A stretch of DNA of 64,000 nucleotides from Bacillus sp. ISL-51 (GCF_018613535.1 NZ_JAGGQB010000003.1:310001-374000), one strand, 5' to 3'; shown: positions 50,454 to 62,521, counted from the stretch's first letter. The notes: generated by a model from the sequence alone, not told the origin. Translations and numbers: made by a program.

Positions 50454-51494
50454 TTAATGGATAACGGTGCCTCCGGCGGCTTTCATAAGCCTGTTCATCA
50501 CGGCAAGGCCCACTCCCGTATCAGGAAAGGATTCAGAAATAATCATGTCCACCCCTGCTTCATCAAAGCTGCGGAGCGCATCATATAATGAAGAGGCCAC
50601 CGTTTCAAGATCAGCCCTTTTCCCGCAGACTTTTATAAAATCAGCACGATAAACATCAGCGTTCTCCTCTGTCGTCAGGATACCGATCCGTTTCCCCTGA
50701 CGTTTATATCCGTCTGCCAGCTCTTGGATTCTTACGGCATCACCTTCTGCGATCGCAAGCGGCGCGGAAGGCGCATAATGTGTATATTTCATTCCCGGAG
50801 AAATGGGGGTCTCATCTTCTTCGGTTAACCCTTGATCCACAAGAATCGGCCCGACGATTGATTCAATTTGTTCTTTTGTAACGCCTCCCGGGCGAAGCAG
50901 GACGGGCTGCTCTCCCGTGCAGGAAAGAACGGTTGATTCCACTCCGATTCCCGTCGGCCCGCCGTCTACAATACCGGCGATGCGGCCGTTTAAATCATAG
51001 GCCACGTGCTCAGCCTTCGTCGGGCTGGGTTTGCCTGATAAATTGGCGCTCGGCGCTGCAATCGGCAGTCCCGCTGAGCGGATGACGGAAAGCGCCACGG
51101 GATGATCCGGCATTCTGACCGCTACCGTGTTAAGTCCCGCGGTGACACGCGGGGACAGCATACCGGGTTTACACGGCAGGACAAGAGTCAGAGCACCCGG
51201 CCAAAAATGCCTCATGAGCTTTTCCGCTGTTTCAGGGATATGCCGGATAATACGATCAAGCTGGGCGATGTCCGAAATATGAACGATAAGCGGATTATCG
51301 CTCGGCCTTCCTTTCGCTTCGTAAATTTTTGCCACGGCTTCCGTGTTTTCAGCGTTGGCGCCGAGGCCGTAAACAGTTTCTGTCGGAAAAGCCACAACCT
51401 CATTTTTCCGGAGCAATTCCGCAGCTTGTGTAATTTGTGGATTGTTTGTGGATAATTCAGCCGATGAATCCACAGTCCATCTTCTCGTTTTCAT
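50454..51494 (-). CDS. ywlC: L-threonylcarbamoyladenylate synthase YwlC (Sua5 type)
   Basis: 346 residues. N-terminal YrdC domain (VVAFPTETVYGLGANA, SDNPLIVHI, SANLSGKPSPT) plus a C-terminal Sua5 domain (SPGMKYTHYAPSAPL). It makes threonylcarbamoyl-AMP from threonine, bicarbonate and ATP for t6A37 in tRNA. Two-domain length matches Sua5 rather than the short TsaC. Monocistronic or ahead of mntP. Confidence 0.95.
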   Translation of the reverse strand: MKTRRWTVDSSAELSTNNPQITQAAELLRKNEVVAFPTETVYGLGANAENTEAVAKIYEAKGRPSDNPLIVHISDIAQLDRIIRHIPETAEKLMRHFWPGALTLVLPCKPGMLSPRVTAGLNTVAVRMPDHPVALSVIRSAGLPIAAPSANLSGKPSPTKAEHVAYDLNGRIAGIVDGGPTGIGVESTVLSCTGEQPVLLRPGGVTKEQIESIVGPILVDQGLTEEDETPISPGMKYTHYAPSAPLAIAEGDAVRIQELADGYKRQGKRIGILTTEENADVYRADFIKVCGKRADLETVASSLYDALRSFDEAGVDMIISESFPDTGVGLAVMNRLMKAAGGTVIH

Positions 51495-51650
51495 GTATAA
51501 CCAAACTCCTTATTTTAAAGCGGTAAAACTTTATTTTCTCTCGTATATTCCTTTTGAAAGTATAAAAGATGTCCTTCAATAAAACAAGTGTTATCCACAA
51601 TATGTGGATAACACTCTGCAATGAGTGGATAACTATGTGTATAAGTCAGC

Positions 51651-52094
51651 TTAAGCGGAGCTTTTCACCATTAAAAATGAACCCTTTGTGCGTAATGAAT
51701 CGCGAAAGTGCTCGGACGCATACAGCTCTTCCGGCACCTCGCCGCACGTTTCAAACCCCATGACATTCAGAAATTCGGCGGATGAGAGCCGGCTTGCCAC
51801 TAAGTACACATCTTTAATCTGATGTTTTTCACACAGCACTTCCATACTCTGAAACAGCGTGACAATGTGGCTTTGATTCAGCCTGTCCGACATGACGAGC
51901 GAGCGAAGAAGCCCTTTGCCGCCGCTGACTTTTTCGATGCCAAGACATGCCGCAATCTGCTTTTCGCTGTCCTCCAGCATAATAAACCGGCTGACGCTTT
52001 GATCAATTTCTGCATGCACTGTGTCAGCCTGTCTCAAAAAGGACTCAAGCGCCTCCGTGTCTTTATCCCTTGCCACTCTCAGCTGATAAAACAT
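51651..52094 (-). CDS. ywlB: GNAT-type acetyltransferase YwlB
   Basis: 147 residues from the ATG at 52094 (MFYQLRVARDKDTEALESFL) after GGGGTGAAAT; an upstream ATG is in frame but unsupported. Short GNAT fold with ACLGIEKVSGGKGLLRSLVM and VYLVASRLSSAEFLNVMGFE. Substrate unknown. It lies between ywlC and spoIIR as in B. subtilis. Confidence 0.8.
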   Translation of the reverse strand: MFYQLRVARDKDTEALESFLRQADTVHAEIDQSVSRFIMLEDSEKQIAACLGIEKVSGGKGLLRSLVMSDRLNQSHIVTLFQSMEVLCEKHQIKDVYLVASRLSSAEFLNVMGFETCGEVPEELYASEHFRDSLRTKGSFLMVKSSA

Positions 52095-52165
52095 ACATTT
52101 CACCCCGTTTGCATCGTCTCTTTCTTCCAATCTATGAAACGAATCTGAATTTATACCTCTTCGTT

Positions 52166-52846
52166 TCAAGAAAACAGATCAGAAATCCAATCAACGAGGA
52201 AAAACTTAACTTCGGTGCCGCCGTCTTCTTTATCGTCTTTTTTAGCCTTATCGGTTTTTTCCTTTAGATCATCAAGAGCTTTTGCCGTCTGTTTCTGCGT
52301 TTCTTCCTGCTGCTGTTTTTTGTCCTCTTGGTCTTTTACTGCTTCTCCATTTGAAAAATCAAGGAAACAAAGCGGGGGGAACAGGACGCACCACCAGTTG
52401 GCGCCTTCCCCTTCGCCGAGCGTAATCAAAATCGCTTCGTATTTTCCCGCCGGATAAACCATATTGCCGTAAAGCTTTGTCGGAAACGAGATTTTGTTAA
52501 AATCGACCGAGACGGATTGATGCATGCCCTTTTTTTTCATGGTTTCTTTGGCAATTTCCTTAATCTCAGGCAGCTTTGAGCGAATAAGACGGCGCGCTTC
52601 TTCGATGGAAGTGATATCTTTGACCCAGCCTGTGATCTCTTTATTGACGGCGTCTCTGATCTGGCGTTTGAGTTTTTGATCTTTGTCATCATCGCTGTTT
52701 GCCAATATCCGCAGGCGAATTGCTTCATCAGGGATAACAACCGGCTCATTGGATGATGCCTGCGCCGTTTCTTCTTTTGTCAAACCCGCAAGCGCTCCTG
52801 ATAATAAAAGAAAGATATATATACAAATCATCATTGTTTGTTTCAT
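52166..52846 (-). CDS. spoIIR: SpoIIR, trigger of pro-SigE processing
   Basis: 226 residues. Signal peptide (MICIYIFLLLSGALAGLTKE region), then the SpoIIR domain (IPDEAIRLRILANSDDDKDQ, YPAGKYEAILITLGEGEGANWWCVLFPPLCF). The Lys/Glu-rich tail near 180-210 is of low complexity. SpoIIR is made in the forespore under SigF and activates the SpoIIGA protease in the mother-cell membrane. The SigF promoter could not be placed with confidence. Confidence 0.94.
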   Translation of the reverse strand: MKQTMMICIYIFLLLSGALAGLTKEETAQASSNEPVVIPDEAIRLRILANSDDDKDQKLKRQIRDAVNKEITGWVKDITSIEEARRLIRSKLPEIKEIAKETMKKKGMHQSVSVDFNKISFPTKLYGNMVYPAGKYEAILITLGEGEGANWWCVLFPPLCFLDFSNGEAVKDQEDKKQQQEETQKQTAKALDDLKEKTDKAKKDDKEDGGTEVKFFLVDWISDLFS

Positions 52847-53005
52847 CGGTCCCCACCGTTCCTCTCCGTGCTTTTTATTCTAGTCCCATTATGGACAAGG
52901 CGGAAAGGGTTTAAACCGGCGGGGAGAAAAAAATCTAGTAAGCTGATAATCTGCGTTTGTAAACTCAAAATATGGTACGATATTATTTTGATAGGAGGTT
53001 TTTTG

Positions 53006-53380
53006 ATGAAATATAATTATACCGTGCTGCTGTCGGCAGCCACTATGTCTGTCATTTATTCAATTTTGTACATCCATCAATTTATTATTCCCGCTTTAAT
53101 CACGATGGCATTTTACTTTTTGTTTCCTTATTTGATTTTTGCGCTGCCTCTTCAACATTACTTGAATAAGAAGCCGAAAAGGTTCCATCCGCTGTATTTC
53201 ATCTATTATTTAGCAGCCTCGTTTATTGCCAACTGTATCATCTTCGGCATTTTGCAGCCATCCGGCCAGTCTTTCTTCAGCAATTCGGCCTTTTATATCT
53301 TCGCGGTATTAACAGCCGCTGTGTATTGGGTGTATGACTCTGTCTTGCTGCAAAAACAGCGGCCCGCTACAGAATCATAA
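53006..53380 (+). CDS. ywlA: UPF0715 membrane protein YwlA
   Basis: 124 residues from the ATG at 53006 (MKYNYTVLLSAATMS), nine bases after TAGGAGG; a longer frame starting at 52838 overlaps the spoIIR leader and is not used. Four hydrophobic segments. No function known. Its last 14 bases overlap the end of ywkF on the other strand. Confidence 0.82.
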   Translation: MKYNYTVLLSAATMSVIYSILYIHQFIIPALITMAFYFLFPYLIFALPLQHYLNKKPKRFHPLYFIYYLAASFIANCIIFGILQPSGQSFFSNSAFYIFAVLTAAVYWVYDSVLLQKQRPATES

Positions 53381-53612
53381 TGAACAAACAGACTGCAGAA
53401 GGAATCGCGGCGAGAAAAAAAGCGGCGGCCATCTTCAAACGGGCGTGCCGTCCTTCTTTTGTTTCCGAATGATAATTCGCCCTCTGCTCTTCTCCGCTGA
53501 GGGCCAAGCCGGACATAATGACTGACAGCACGATGAGAATGGCTGAAACGGCTCCGAAGACCATGTCAAGCCGTATCGGCAAAATGAAGCCTGCTGCAAA
53601 AGCTTTTTTCAT
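53367..53612 (-). CDS. ywkF: Small membrane protein YwkF (DUF5316-like)
   Basis: 81 residues with two membrane helices (MVFGAVSAILIVLSVIMSG and MAAAFFLAAIPSAVCLFIMI) and a short polar loop. Function unknown. Convergent overlap of 14 bp with ywlA and no terminator between them. Position matches ywkF in B. subtilis. Confidence 0.75.
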   Translation of the reverse strand: MKKAFAAGFILPIRLDMVFGAVSAILIVLSVIMSGLALSGEEQRANYHSETKEGRHARLKMAAAFFLAAIPSAVCLFIMIL

Positions 53613-53645
53613 TCGGGGGCCCCTTTCATTTTCTTTTCATTGTAA

Positions 53646-53680
53646 CAAAAGCCTGCCGTGTGCGTCACCGGCAGGCTTTC
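53646..53680 (-). terminator. Terminator after prfA-prmC
   Basis: Perfect 11-bp stem AAAGCCTGCCG/CGGCAGGCTTT, 10-base loop, T-rich tail. Confidence 0.82.
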
Positions 53681-53684
53681 TCGA

Positions 53685-54542
53685 TCATTTGATGACCGCG
53701 CATACGGTCCTGTCTTTTCCATTAATGTCCTTCAGCACTTCAACCTCTGCATTCGGAAATGAATGACAGAACAGTTCCTTTACGGCTTTCCCCTGATGAT
53801 ATCCGATTTCAAAAACGACAAGCGCCTTGTCCATGATGACAAGCGGCAGTTCCTCCATAAAACGCTTATAAAATTTCAAACCGTCACCGCCATCCGTCAG
53901 GGCGTGGAGCGGCTCATGGAAGCGGACGATATCCGATAAGCCGGTCATCTCTTCTTCAGAAATATATGGCGGATTTGAAACGATGATGTCTGCTTTTTCA
54001 CCTGATGTGATAAAAGGGCCGAGCAGGTCTCCTTGAAAAAAGCGTACGTCGGCTCCGAGGTTTTTCGCATTTTTTTCTGCCACTTGGAGCGCTTCTTTCG
54101 AAATATCCGCTGCGGATACCGAAAGCCGCTCGTTTTCAAGCGCAAGCGTCACCGCAATGGCTCCGCTTCCCGTACCGATATCCAATACACTCAGTCTTTC
54201 TTCTGCAGGAAACACAAGCTTTTGTTTTTCCAGCAGATGATAAACCACTTCTTCCGTTTCCGGACGCGGGATCAGGACATCGTCATTCACAAAAAATTCC
54301 CGGCCGTAAAAATGTTCTTTTCCGATAATATATTGGATCGGAATGCCTTCTTTATGCATTTCCACATGCCGTTTGAATCGATAAAGCTCATCTTCCCCGA
54401 CAGGCTCCCGGAGACTCGCGAGAAGCTTGCTCCGCTCCATGCCTGTATCATTTGACAGCAGCAGCTCGGCCGCGTTTTTTTCTCTTCCCGCTTCGGTTAA
54501 ATAAGAAGAAGCCCAGCTTAGGGCTTCAAATACGGTCTTCAT
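53685..54542 (-). CDS. prmC: Release-factor glutamine methyltransferase PrmC
   Basis: 285 residues. N-terminal helical domain, then a SAM-binding fold with VLDIGTGSGAIA (120-130) and the NPPY motif at 190-193 that holds the target glutamine. It methylates the GGQ glutamine of RF1/RF2. It directly follows prfA by one base, so substrate and modifier are co-expressed. Confidence 0.96.
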   Translation of the reverse strand: MKTVFEALSWASSYLTEAGREKNAAELLLSNDTGMERSKLLASLREPVGEDELYRFKRHVEMHKEGIPIQYIIGKEHFYGREFFVNDDVLIPRPETEEVVYHLLEKQKLVFPAEERLSVLDIGTGSGAIAVTLALENERLSVSAADISKEALQVAEKNAKNLGADVRFFQGDLLGPFITSGEKADIIVSNPPYISEEEMTGLSDIVRFHEPLHALTDGGDGLKFYKRFMEELPLVIMDKALVVFEIGYHQGKAVKELFCHSFPNAEVEVLKDINGKDRTVCAVIK

Positions 54543-54543
54543 C

Positions 54544-55614
54544 TTAATTTTCCGCCTGCTGGAGCTTGCTTGACTGGTCTTCTACGATTAACGCTTCAAC
54601 CACTTCGTCAAGTTTGCCTTCCAGGATTTGATCCAGCTTTTGAATCGTCAGGCCGATTCTATGATCCGTCACACGGTTTTGCGGGAAATTGTAAGTGCGG
54701 ATACGTTCAGAACGGTCGCCTGAACCGACAGCTGATTTACGGTTTTGATCGTATTCAGCCTGGGCTTCCTGCTGGAATTTATCATAGACTCTGGCGCGGA
54801 GCACTTTCATCGCTTTTTCTTTGTTTTTGATTTGGGACTTTTCATCTTGACAGGATACAACGACACCTGTCGGCAAATGCGTTAAGCGTACGGCCGACAT
54901 TGTCGTGTTTACACTTTGTCCGCCCGGTCCGCTTGATGCAAACGTATCAACGCGGATGTCTTTTTCATGAATATCCACCTCTACTTCTTCCGCTTCCGGA
55001 AGACATGCAACGGTGGCTGTAGAAGTATGGATGCGGCCGCCTGATTCCGTTTCCGGCACACGCTGAACACGGTGCGCTCCGTTTTCATACTTCAGCTTGG
55101 AGTAAGCGCCTTTCCCGGTAATCATAAATATGATTTCCTTATAACCGCCCGTACCGGTCACGCTGGCTTCCATTACCTCGGTTTTCCAGCCTTGGACTTC
55201 GGCATAACGCGAATACATTCTGTAGAGATTTCCCGCAAACAGTGCGGCTTCTTCTCCGCCCGCGGCCCCGCGAATCTCCATGATAACGTTCTTATCATCG
55301 TTCGGGTCTTTCGGAATAAGAAGGACTTTTAATCGCTCTGATAAGGCTGCCGTCTCATCCTGCAATCCGGAGATTTCTTCCTTTACCATGTCTCTCATAT
55401 CGGCATCAAGCTTTTCCTCAAGCATTGCTTTCGCATCGGCAAGCTGTTCTGATGCGTCTCTGTATTGTCTATAGACATCAACGGTTTCTTGTATATCAGA
55501 TTGCTCTTTAGAATATTCTCTAAGCTTTTTCGGATCGTTAACGACTTCGGGATCACTTAAAAGCTCATTTAATTTCTCATATCGTTCTTCAATTGACTGT
55601 AAACGGTCTAACAC
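54544..55614 (-). CDS. prfA: Peptide chain release factor 1
   Basis: 356 residues from the GTG at 55614 after AGAGGTGA; the longer frame has three more codons. GGQ motif in [12 protein letters not shown] and the stop-codon tripeptide PET in [14 protein letters not shown]. Recognises UAG and UAA. First gene of prfA-prmC. Confidence 0.97.
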   Translation of the reverse strand: MLDRLQSIEERYEKLNELLSDPEVVNDPKKLREYSKEQSDIQETVDVYRQYRDASEQLADAKAMLEEKLDADMRDMVKEEISGLQDETAALSERLKVLLIPKDPNDDKNVIMEIRGAAGGEEAALFAGNLYRMYSRYAEVQGWKTEVMEASVTGTGGYKEIIFMITGKGAYSKLKYENGAHRVQRVPETESGGRIHTSTATVACLPEAEEVEVDIHEKDIRVDTFASSGPGGQSVNTTMSAVRLTHLPTGVVVSCQDEKSQIKNKEKAMKVLRARVYDKFQQEAQAEYDQNRKSAVGSGDRSERIRTYNFPQNRVTDHRIGLTIQKLDQILEGKLDEVVEALIVEDQSSKLQQAEN

Positions 55615-55725
55615 GGTCTTCACCTCTGTTTTCCTGTGCGTAACATTATCATTATAGTATAGGGCTTATCACCAGTCAAAAGCAATTCGTCTCTGTTATA
55701 CTAAAGCAAAAAAGGAGGAACGGAT

Positions 55726-56109
55726 TTGCTGACATCCATCCACCATATAGCAATCATATGCTCTGATTATGAAAAGTCGAAAGCTTTTTATACCGAGACG
55801 CTCGGTTTTGAAGTCATTCAAGAAACATACCGTCAGGAGCGCGGGTCATATAAGCTTGATTTGGCTCTCGGCGGATCTTACGTGATTGAGCTGTTTTCCT
55901 TCCCCAATCCGCCCGAGCGTCCGACCCGGCCTGAAGCAGCAGGTCTCCGCCACCTTGCCTTCACCGTCAAAAATCTTGAAGACGCCGTCCGGGAACTGAA
56001 GGACAAAGGCGTCGAAACAGAACCGGTGAGAACCGACCCTTTGACGGGCAGACGGTTTACTTTTTTCTTTGATCCCGACAGGCTTCCCCTTGAACTGTAT
56101 GAAGCGTAA
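55726..56109 (+). CDS. ywkD: Glyoxalase/VOC-family protein YwkD
   Basis: 127 residues from a TTG after AAAAGGAGGAA. Two VOC beta-alpha-beta modules with metal-type ligands: HHIAIICSDYEKS and LRHLAFTV, and the C-terminal glutamate in LPLELYEA. The family includes glyoxalase I, dioxygenases and thiol transferases; this subgroup (SMU-type lactoylglutathione lyase-like) has no proven substrate. Monocistronic. Confidence 0.85.
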   Translation: MLTSIHHIAIICSDYEKSKAFYTETLGFEVIQETYRQERGSYKLDLALGGSYVIELFSFPNPPERPTRPEAAGLRHLAFTVKNLEDAVRELKDKGVETEPVRTDPLTGRRFTFFFDPDRLPLELYEA

Positions 56110-56166
56110 CGTTTTTTGAAGAAAAGCCGCTTTCTTTGGCGAATTCCTTCTTGTTTTGTCTAATGT

Positions 56167-56195
56167 GAAGGGAACTGCTTCTCATGGTCGAATAC
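56167..56195 (+). promoter_or_regulatory. SigH promoter of racA
   Basis: -35 GAAGGGAAC (56167-56175), 11-bp spacer, -10 GTCGAATAC (56187-56195), close to RNAGGAWWW-N11-12-RNNGAATWW. Confidence 0.72.
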
Positions 56196-56220
56196 CTAGC
56201 AGAAAAGGAGGTATGTGATC

Positions 56221-56781
56221 ATGAATACAAACATGGCCGCAAAAGAACTCGGCGTCTCCGCAAAAACGGTGCAAAGGTGGGTCAAGCAGCTGAACCTTCC
56301 GGCTGAACGGAATGAGCTTGGACACTATTCCTTTACGGCTGAGGATCTTGACGTGCTGAAATCGGTCAAAAAGCAAATTGCAGAAGGTACGGCGCTTCAG
56401 GACATTCAAATCCCCCGGCAGACTAAAAAACGGGCGGGCTTCATTTTACAAAGGACGACAAGCGGCGGGACCGAACGCAAATTAGAAGAGCTGGAGCGCA
56501 AGCTGGACGTCCTCATGAAGGAAAAGCAGGACGAGCGTCAGCTGCTTTCGAGAATCGAAGAGCTGGAACGGCAGCTTAAGCAAAAGGCGGATGAAGGGGT
56601 TTCTTATCAGCTGCTTCAGCACAGACGGGAAATCGACGACCTCAATGCCGAATTGCAATCATTGGCCTCCCGCATCCAAGAACTTACCCAGGCAGCTCCC
56701 CTCTCAGAAACAGCCGCTTCTTCAGAAAATAAGAAACCCAGAAAAAAAACCAGATTCTCACCATTTAAATTTCAGTTCTAA
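56221..56781 (+). CDS. racA: Chromosome-anchoring protein RacA
   Basis: 186 residues from the ATG at 56221, nine bases after AAAGGAGG; the GTG at 56215 is too near. N-terminal MerR-like helix-turn-helix ([19 protein letters not shown], residues 5-24), a long coiled coil (about 85-160, with [18 protein letters not shown]), and a basic tail ([16 protein letters not shown]) that binds membrane or DivIVA. It fixes the chromosome origins at the poles during sporulation. The SigH promoter fits early sporulation expression. Confidence 0.94.
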   Translation: MNTNMAAKELGVSAKTVQRWVKQLNLPAERNELGHYSFTAEDLDVLKSVKKQIAEGTALQDIQIPRQTKKRAGFILQRTTSGGTERKLEELERKLDVLMKEKQDERQLLSRIEELERQLKQKADEGVSYQLLQHRREIDDLNAELQSLASRIQELTQAAPLSETAASSENKKPRKKTRFSPFKFQF

Positions 56782-56782
56782 T

Positions 56783-56817
56783 CAAAAAAGCTCCCCGGAA
56801 CAGGGAGCTTTTTTATT
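56783..56817. terminator. Bidirectional terminator between racA and ywkB
   Basis: Perfect 10-bp stem AAAAGCTCCC/GGGAGCTTTT with A and T runs. Confidence 0.85.
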
Positions 56818-57787
56818 ATGCAGTCAGCGCAATAATAATCGGCAGTGAGATTAATGATAAAATCGCACTGATGACGAACGCAGACGCCGTTTCTTCCTCT
56901 TGTTTTTCAAAGCGTGTAGCAATCATCGCAGCTACCGCAGAACCAGGGAAGGCTACTAGCAAAATTGCTTTTGTCGTTTGGTCAGCAGGAAGTCCGACCG
57001 CAAGAGCAATCAAGTACATCAGCGCTGGCTGAACGGCAACTTTTAACAAAGCGATACCGAAAGCCGGCAGACTGAGTTTGATTTTACGAATACCGACAGT
57101 TACACCGACGGCAAAGAGCGCAACACCGGATGTCGTGCTTCCGAGCTGATCAAGCATTTTCTCTCCGAGTGCCGGAAGCGTTACACCGCAAAGCACTAAA
57201 ATAATACTGATAAGCGGCGCAGCAGCAAGCGGTTCGGAAAGACCGTGAAGAATAGACTTCCCAGTCATTTTCCAGAAGCTTTCACTATTCTCATCATGTT
57301 TCTTAGATGATTCACCGACAGTAGCGATAATAATCGCAAGCGGATCAAGCATGGCGTTAACCACGATACCCGTTACGGCGATCGGAATCGCTACTTCATT
57401 CGCGCCGAATAAGCTGCCGAGTACGGGAATCCCCATAAATGCAAACGTCGGCTGTGCTGAGTTTAAAGAAAATACTGATGAGTTCGTTAAATCATACTTA
57501 AAGATAAATTTGCAAACCAGCAGGATTACGATATAAAATCCGACGATCCCGATGATTAAAGCGACCATCAAAGGAACCTGTGATAAAAATGCACTTCGTG
57601 AAGTGGTTAAAATACCGGCGATAAAATGTGCCGGAAGCGCGTATTTCGTAACTAAGGTACTTACCCCTTTTGCTGACTTCGCGTCGTAACTTCCGAATCG
57701 ACCTGCGAACCATCCCAGCACGATCACGAAAAAGATCGGTGCCAGAAGGATTAAAATATCTAAGAAGCTCAAAGTGTTCTCCTCCAA
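56816..57787 (-). CDS. ywkB: Auxin-efflux-carrier (AEC) family transporter YwkB
   Basis: 323 residues with about ten membrane helices in two halves. The AEC signature appears around [19 protein letters not shown] and [19 protein letters not shown]. Members move carboxylates such as malate. It lies 70 bp downstream of the malic enzyme maeA on the same strand, so it probably handles a dicarboxylate (inference). Confidence 0.88.
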   Translation of the reverse strand: MEENTLSFLDILILLAPIFFVIVLGWFAGRFGSYDAKSAKGVSTLVTKYALPAHFIAGILTTSRSAFLSQVPLMVALIIGIVGFYIVILLVCKFIFKYDLTNSSVFSLNSAQPTFAFMGIPVLGSLFGANEVAIPIAVTGIVVNAMLDPLAIIIATVGESSKKHDENSESFWKMTGKSILHGLSEPLAAAPLISIILVLCGVTLPALGEKMLDQLGSTTSGVALFAVGVTVGIRKIKLSLPAFGIALLKVAVQPALMYLIALAVGLPADQTTKAILLVAFPGSAVAAMIATRFEKQEEETASAFVISAILSLISLPIIIALTA

Positions 57788-57857
57788 ATCCTTAATGTCC
57801 GTATACTTTAGCCTTTAGTAAAAAGCTTTCCCTCGGACTGTAAAATTAATCGTTAAA

Positions 57858-59570
<1,713 letters not shown>

Positions 59571-59787
59571 TCATCAAATAGTTAACAAAGTTAAGTAATT
59601 ACCCATTTTGGCTAATGCGATCATGATCTGCTATATGTTTTTTTGACAATTATTCGAACAATGTCTCATAACTATTTACATTACTTAGTCATTTTATGCC
59701 TGAAAAAATGAAAATTCAAGGGAAGAAAATTACTTAATTTTTTCATACTCTTTTTTAAGTTATTTAACTACAATTTTTGAAAAAACG

Positions 59788-59822
59788 TCAAAAAAACACC
59801 GGCTTATTTACCGATGTTTTCA
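59788..59822 (-). terminator. Terminator after tdk
   Basis: Stem AAAACATCGG/CCGGTGTTTT (one mismatch), T-run on the minus strand. Confidence 0.72.
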
Positions 59823-59831
59823 TGAAAAGGG

Positions 59832-60422
59832 TTATTTATCTGTCTGTTTTTTCGGCACCTTATGATGATGTCTGCATCTTGCTTCATATGACTCTGATGC
59901 GCCGACTAATATGACCGGATCATCATAGGAAGCGGGCTGCCCGTCAATTAAACGCTGCGTCCGGCTTGCCGGCGAACCGCAGACGGAGCAGACCGCTTGC
60001 AGCTTCGTCACCAATTCTGCCATCGCCATGAGGTTCGGAACAACGCCGAACGGCTCTCCCCTGAAATCCATATCAAGGCCTGCTGCAATGACGCGGTAGC
60101 CTTTATCGGCAAGCAATGACAAGTCATCAATGATAGACTCATCGAAAAACTGCACTTCATCCACCGCGATCACGTCTGTGCTTTCACTGATATGATCCCA
60201 TATCTCAGCAGAAGACGAGATGACATGGCTTGTCATCGATGTTCCGTTATGGGAAACGACGGCCTCCTCGCTGTAGCGATTATCAATGGCGGGCTTAAAC
60301 ACCTTTACTTCCTGCTTCGCATATGTCGCTCTTTTCACCCTGCGGATCAGCTCTTCTGACTTCCCAGAGAACATGCTGCCGCATATCAGCTCAAGCCACC
60401 CGCTTTGCTTCATTATGTACAT
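59832..60422 (-). CDS. tdk: Thymidine kinase
   Basis: 196 residues. P-loop [10 protein letters not shown] near residue 15, catalytic Glu in [11 protein letters not shown], and a zinc ribbon with CSVCG and the C-terminal CRHHH. Salvages thymidine to TMP. Full length and adjacent to rpmE, as in B. subtilis. Confidence 0.96.
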   Translation of the reverse strand: MYIMKQSGWLELICGSMFSGKSEELIRRVKRATYAKQEVKVFKPAIDNRYSEEAVVSHNGTSMTSHVISSSAEIWDHISESTDVIAVDEVQFFDESIIDDLSLLADKGYRVIAAGLDMDFRGEPFGVVPNLMAMAELVTKLQAVCSVCGSPASRTQRLIDGQPASYDDPVILVGASESYEARCRHHHKVPKKQTDK

Positions 60423-60455
60423 AGGCTTCCGCTCCCCTTTTTCGATTTATGGACA

Positions 60456-60490
60456 CAAAAAACAGGCAAGAAGTGCTTCTTGCCTGCCTG
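60456..60490 (-). terminator. Terminator after rpmE
   Basis: Perfect 10-bp stem CAGGCAAGAA/TTCTTGCCTG with loop GTGC and T-run on the minus strand. Confidence 0.87.
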
Positions 60491-60502
60491 AAAAATCTAT
60501 TA

Positions 60503-60790
<288 letters not shown>

Positions 60791-60827
60791 TCAGTCATTT
60801 ACTGCATTTGCAAATACATTTTTTGTA

Positions 60828-62114
60828 TCAGCGGCGGGCAGATGATGAGAGATTCGCCTGCTTCCATTCTTGGTTGATCAAATCAAAAAACTCTTGATTC
60901 GTTTTCGTTTTTCTCATTCTTCTCATAAACTTTTCTGCGAAATCCGGAGAATCGGACATCGTTTTGCGGATCGCCCACAGACGGTCAAGATGCTCTTTCG
61001 GCACGAGCAGCTCTTCCTTCCGCGTACCGGAGCGGCGGATGTCGATGGCAGGGAAAATCCGTCTTTCCGCAAGTGAACGGTCAAGGTGAAGCTCCATGTT
61101 GCCCGTTCCTTTGAACTCTTCATAAATGACGTCGTCCATACGTGAGCCTGTATCTACGAGAGCCGTCGCTAAAATGGTCAGACTGCCGCCCTCTTCGATA
61201 TTTCTCGCGGCACCGAAGAAACGCTTCGGACGATGGAACGCAGCCGGGTCAATACCGCCGGAAAGCGTCCGCCCGCTTGGCGGGATGACAAGGTTGTATG
61301 CGCGTGCCAGGCGGGTAATGCTGTCCATCAAAATGACGACATCTTTTTTGTGTTCAACAAGGCGCATCGCCCGTTCAAGCACAAGCTCGGCCACCTTAAT
61401 ATGGTTTTCCGGCACTTCATCAAACGTTGAGCTGACAACATCGCCCGCAACGGAACGTTCAATATCCGTCACTTCTTCCGGTCTTTCGTCAATTAAGAGG
61501 ACGATCAGTTCGGCGTCAGGCTGATTTGTCGTAATGCTGTTAGCGATTTCTTTTAACAGCATGGTTTTACCGGCTTTCGGCGGCGCCACAATTAATCCGC
61601 GCTGGCCGAAGCCGACCGGAGCCATCATGTCGAGAATTCTTGTGGATAGATGATTCGGTTTTGTTTCCAGAACCATTTGGCGATCCGGATAAAGCGGAGT
61701 AAGCGCAGGGAAATGAACACGCTCTTTAGCGGATTCCGGATCATCGCCGTTTACTGCTTCAACGTGCAAAAGTCCGTAGTAGCGTTCATTTTCTTTCGGC
61801 GGGCGGACCTTGCCTGATACTTTGTCACCGTTTCTTAAGTCGAAGCGGCGGATTTGAGAAGCAGAAATGTAGATGTCTTCTGAGCTTGGCGAGTAATTAA
61901 TCGGTCTCAGAAAGCCGAACCCTTCTGATTGGATGATTTCGAGCACGCCTTCCATAAACAGAAGATCCTCTTGCTCTGCGTTGGCTTTTAAAATCGCAAA
62001 GATTAATTCTTTTTTGGTCAGTTTGCTGTAGTAGGATATTTTATAATGTCTTGCAAGTTCATATAGCTCTTTTAATTTCATATTTTCCAAAGAGGAAATA
62101 GATACGTCTTTCAT
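60828..62114 (-). CDS. rho: Transcription termination factor Rho
   Basis: 428 residues. N-terminal SAP-like helices ([16 protein letters not shown]), RNA-binding cold-shock-like domain ([16 protein letters not shown]), and a RecA-type ATPase with Walker A APPKAGKT at 177-184 and [13 protein letters not shown]. Hexameric RNA translocase that ends untranslated transcripts. Own leader of up to 400 nt upstream. No intrinsic terminator is clear after the gene. Confidence 0.97.
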   Translation of the reverse strand: MKDVSISSLENMKLKELYELARHYKISYYSKLTKKELIFAILKANAEQEDLLFMEGVLEIIQSEGFGFLRPINYSPSSEDIYISASQIRRFDLRNGDKVSGKVRPPKENERYYGLLHVEAVNGDDPESAKERVHFPALTPLYPDRQMVLETKPNHLSTRILDMMAPVGFGQRGLIVAPPKAGKTMLLKEIANSITTNQPDAELIVLLIDERPEEVTDIERSVAGDVVSSTFDEVPENHIKVAELVLERAMRLVEHKKDVVILMDSITRLARAYNLVIPPSGRTLSGGIDPAAFHRPKRFFGAARNIEEGGSLTILATALVDTGSRMDDVIYEEFKGTGNMELHLDRSLAERRIFPAIDIRRSGTRKEELLVPKEHLDRLWAIRKTMSDSPDFAEKFMRRMRKTKTNQEFFDLINQEWKQANLSSSARR

Positions 62115-62483
62115 AAAAACACCACGCTTTTCATAGTCAATATATTGCTGTTTTCATTCAGGTTGGCTGCTTTGCATGATTCCGCCAAAGCACATTCTTT
62201 TATAAACGGTCAGGAACTTCTATCAGTAACACTTCCACCCATGATCGGCGCTTTTCTTTAAAAGGAATGTCTTAATGAGTTTTGAAAGGAAGCGAGGACA
62301 AAAACTTGAGAAGATCAATATTTATATCGTCTGTATGCGGTAGAATTTGAAAATTTCCCAGTACTCAAAAGAAGGAATTACACAGAAAATCGCAGCACTC
62401 TTTATTTTTACCTCATTTCAAAAAATTATTCAACTTAAATAATGTTTTGACATACAAATGATAGGGTTGACTCTTTTTTGCAA
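62115..62483 (-). other. Long leader region of rho
   Basis: About 400 bp without a convincing ORF lie between glpX and rho. On the minus strand the glpX-proximal part is A+T-rich with promoter-like TTGTAT and TTGAAT/TAAAAA blocks, and the rho-proximal part is mixed. Rho is autoregulated in bacteria through its leader, which would suit this length; I see no strong hairpin. Confidence 0.4.
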
Positions 62484-62514
62484 AAGAAAAGCGGGACTTT
62501 CGTTCCCGCTTTTT
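62484..62514 (-). terminator. Terminator after glpX
   Basis: Perfect stem AAAGCGGGA/TCCCGCTTT with a 7-base loop and T/C-rich flanks. Confidence 0.78.
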
Positions 62515-62521
62515 CTCTCTA

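Noticed and set aside
52847-52920. SigF promoter for spoIIR
   Set aside because: Sequences such as GTTTA and GGGACTAGAAT are present but the spacing is wrong for SigF; expected from biology, not shown here.
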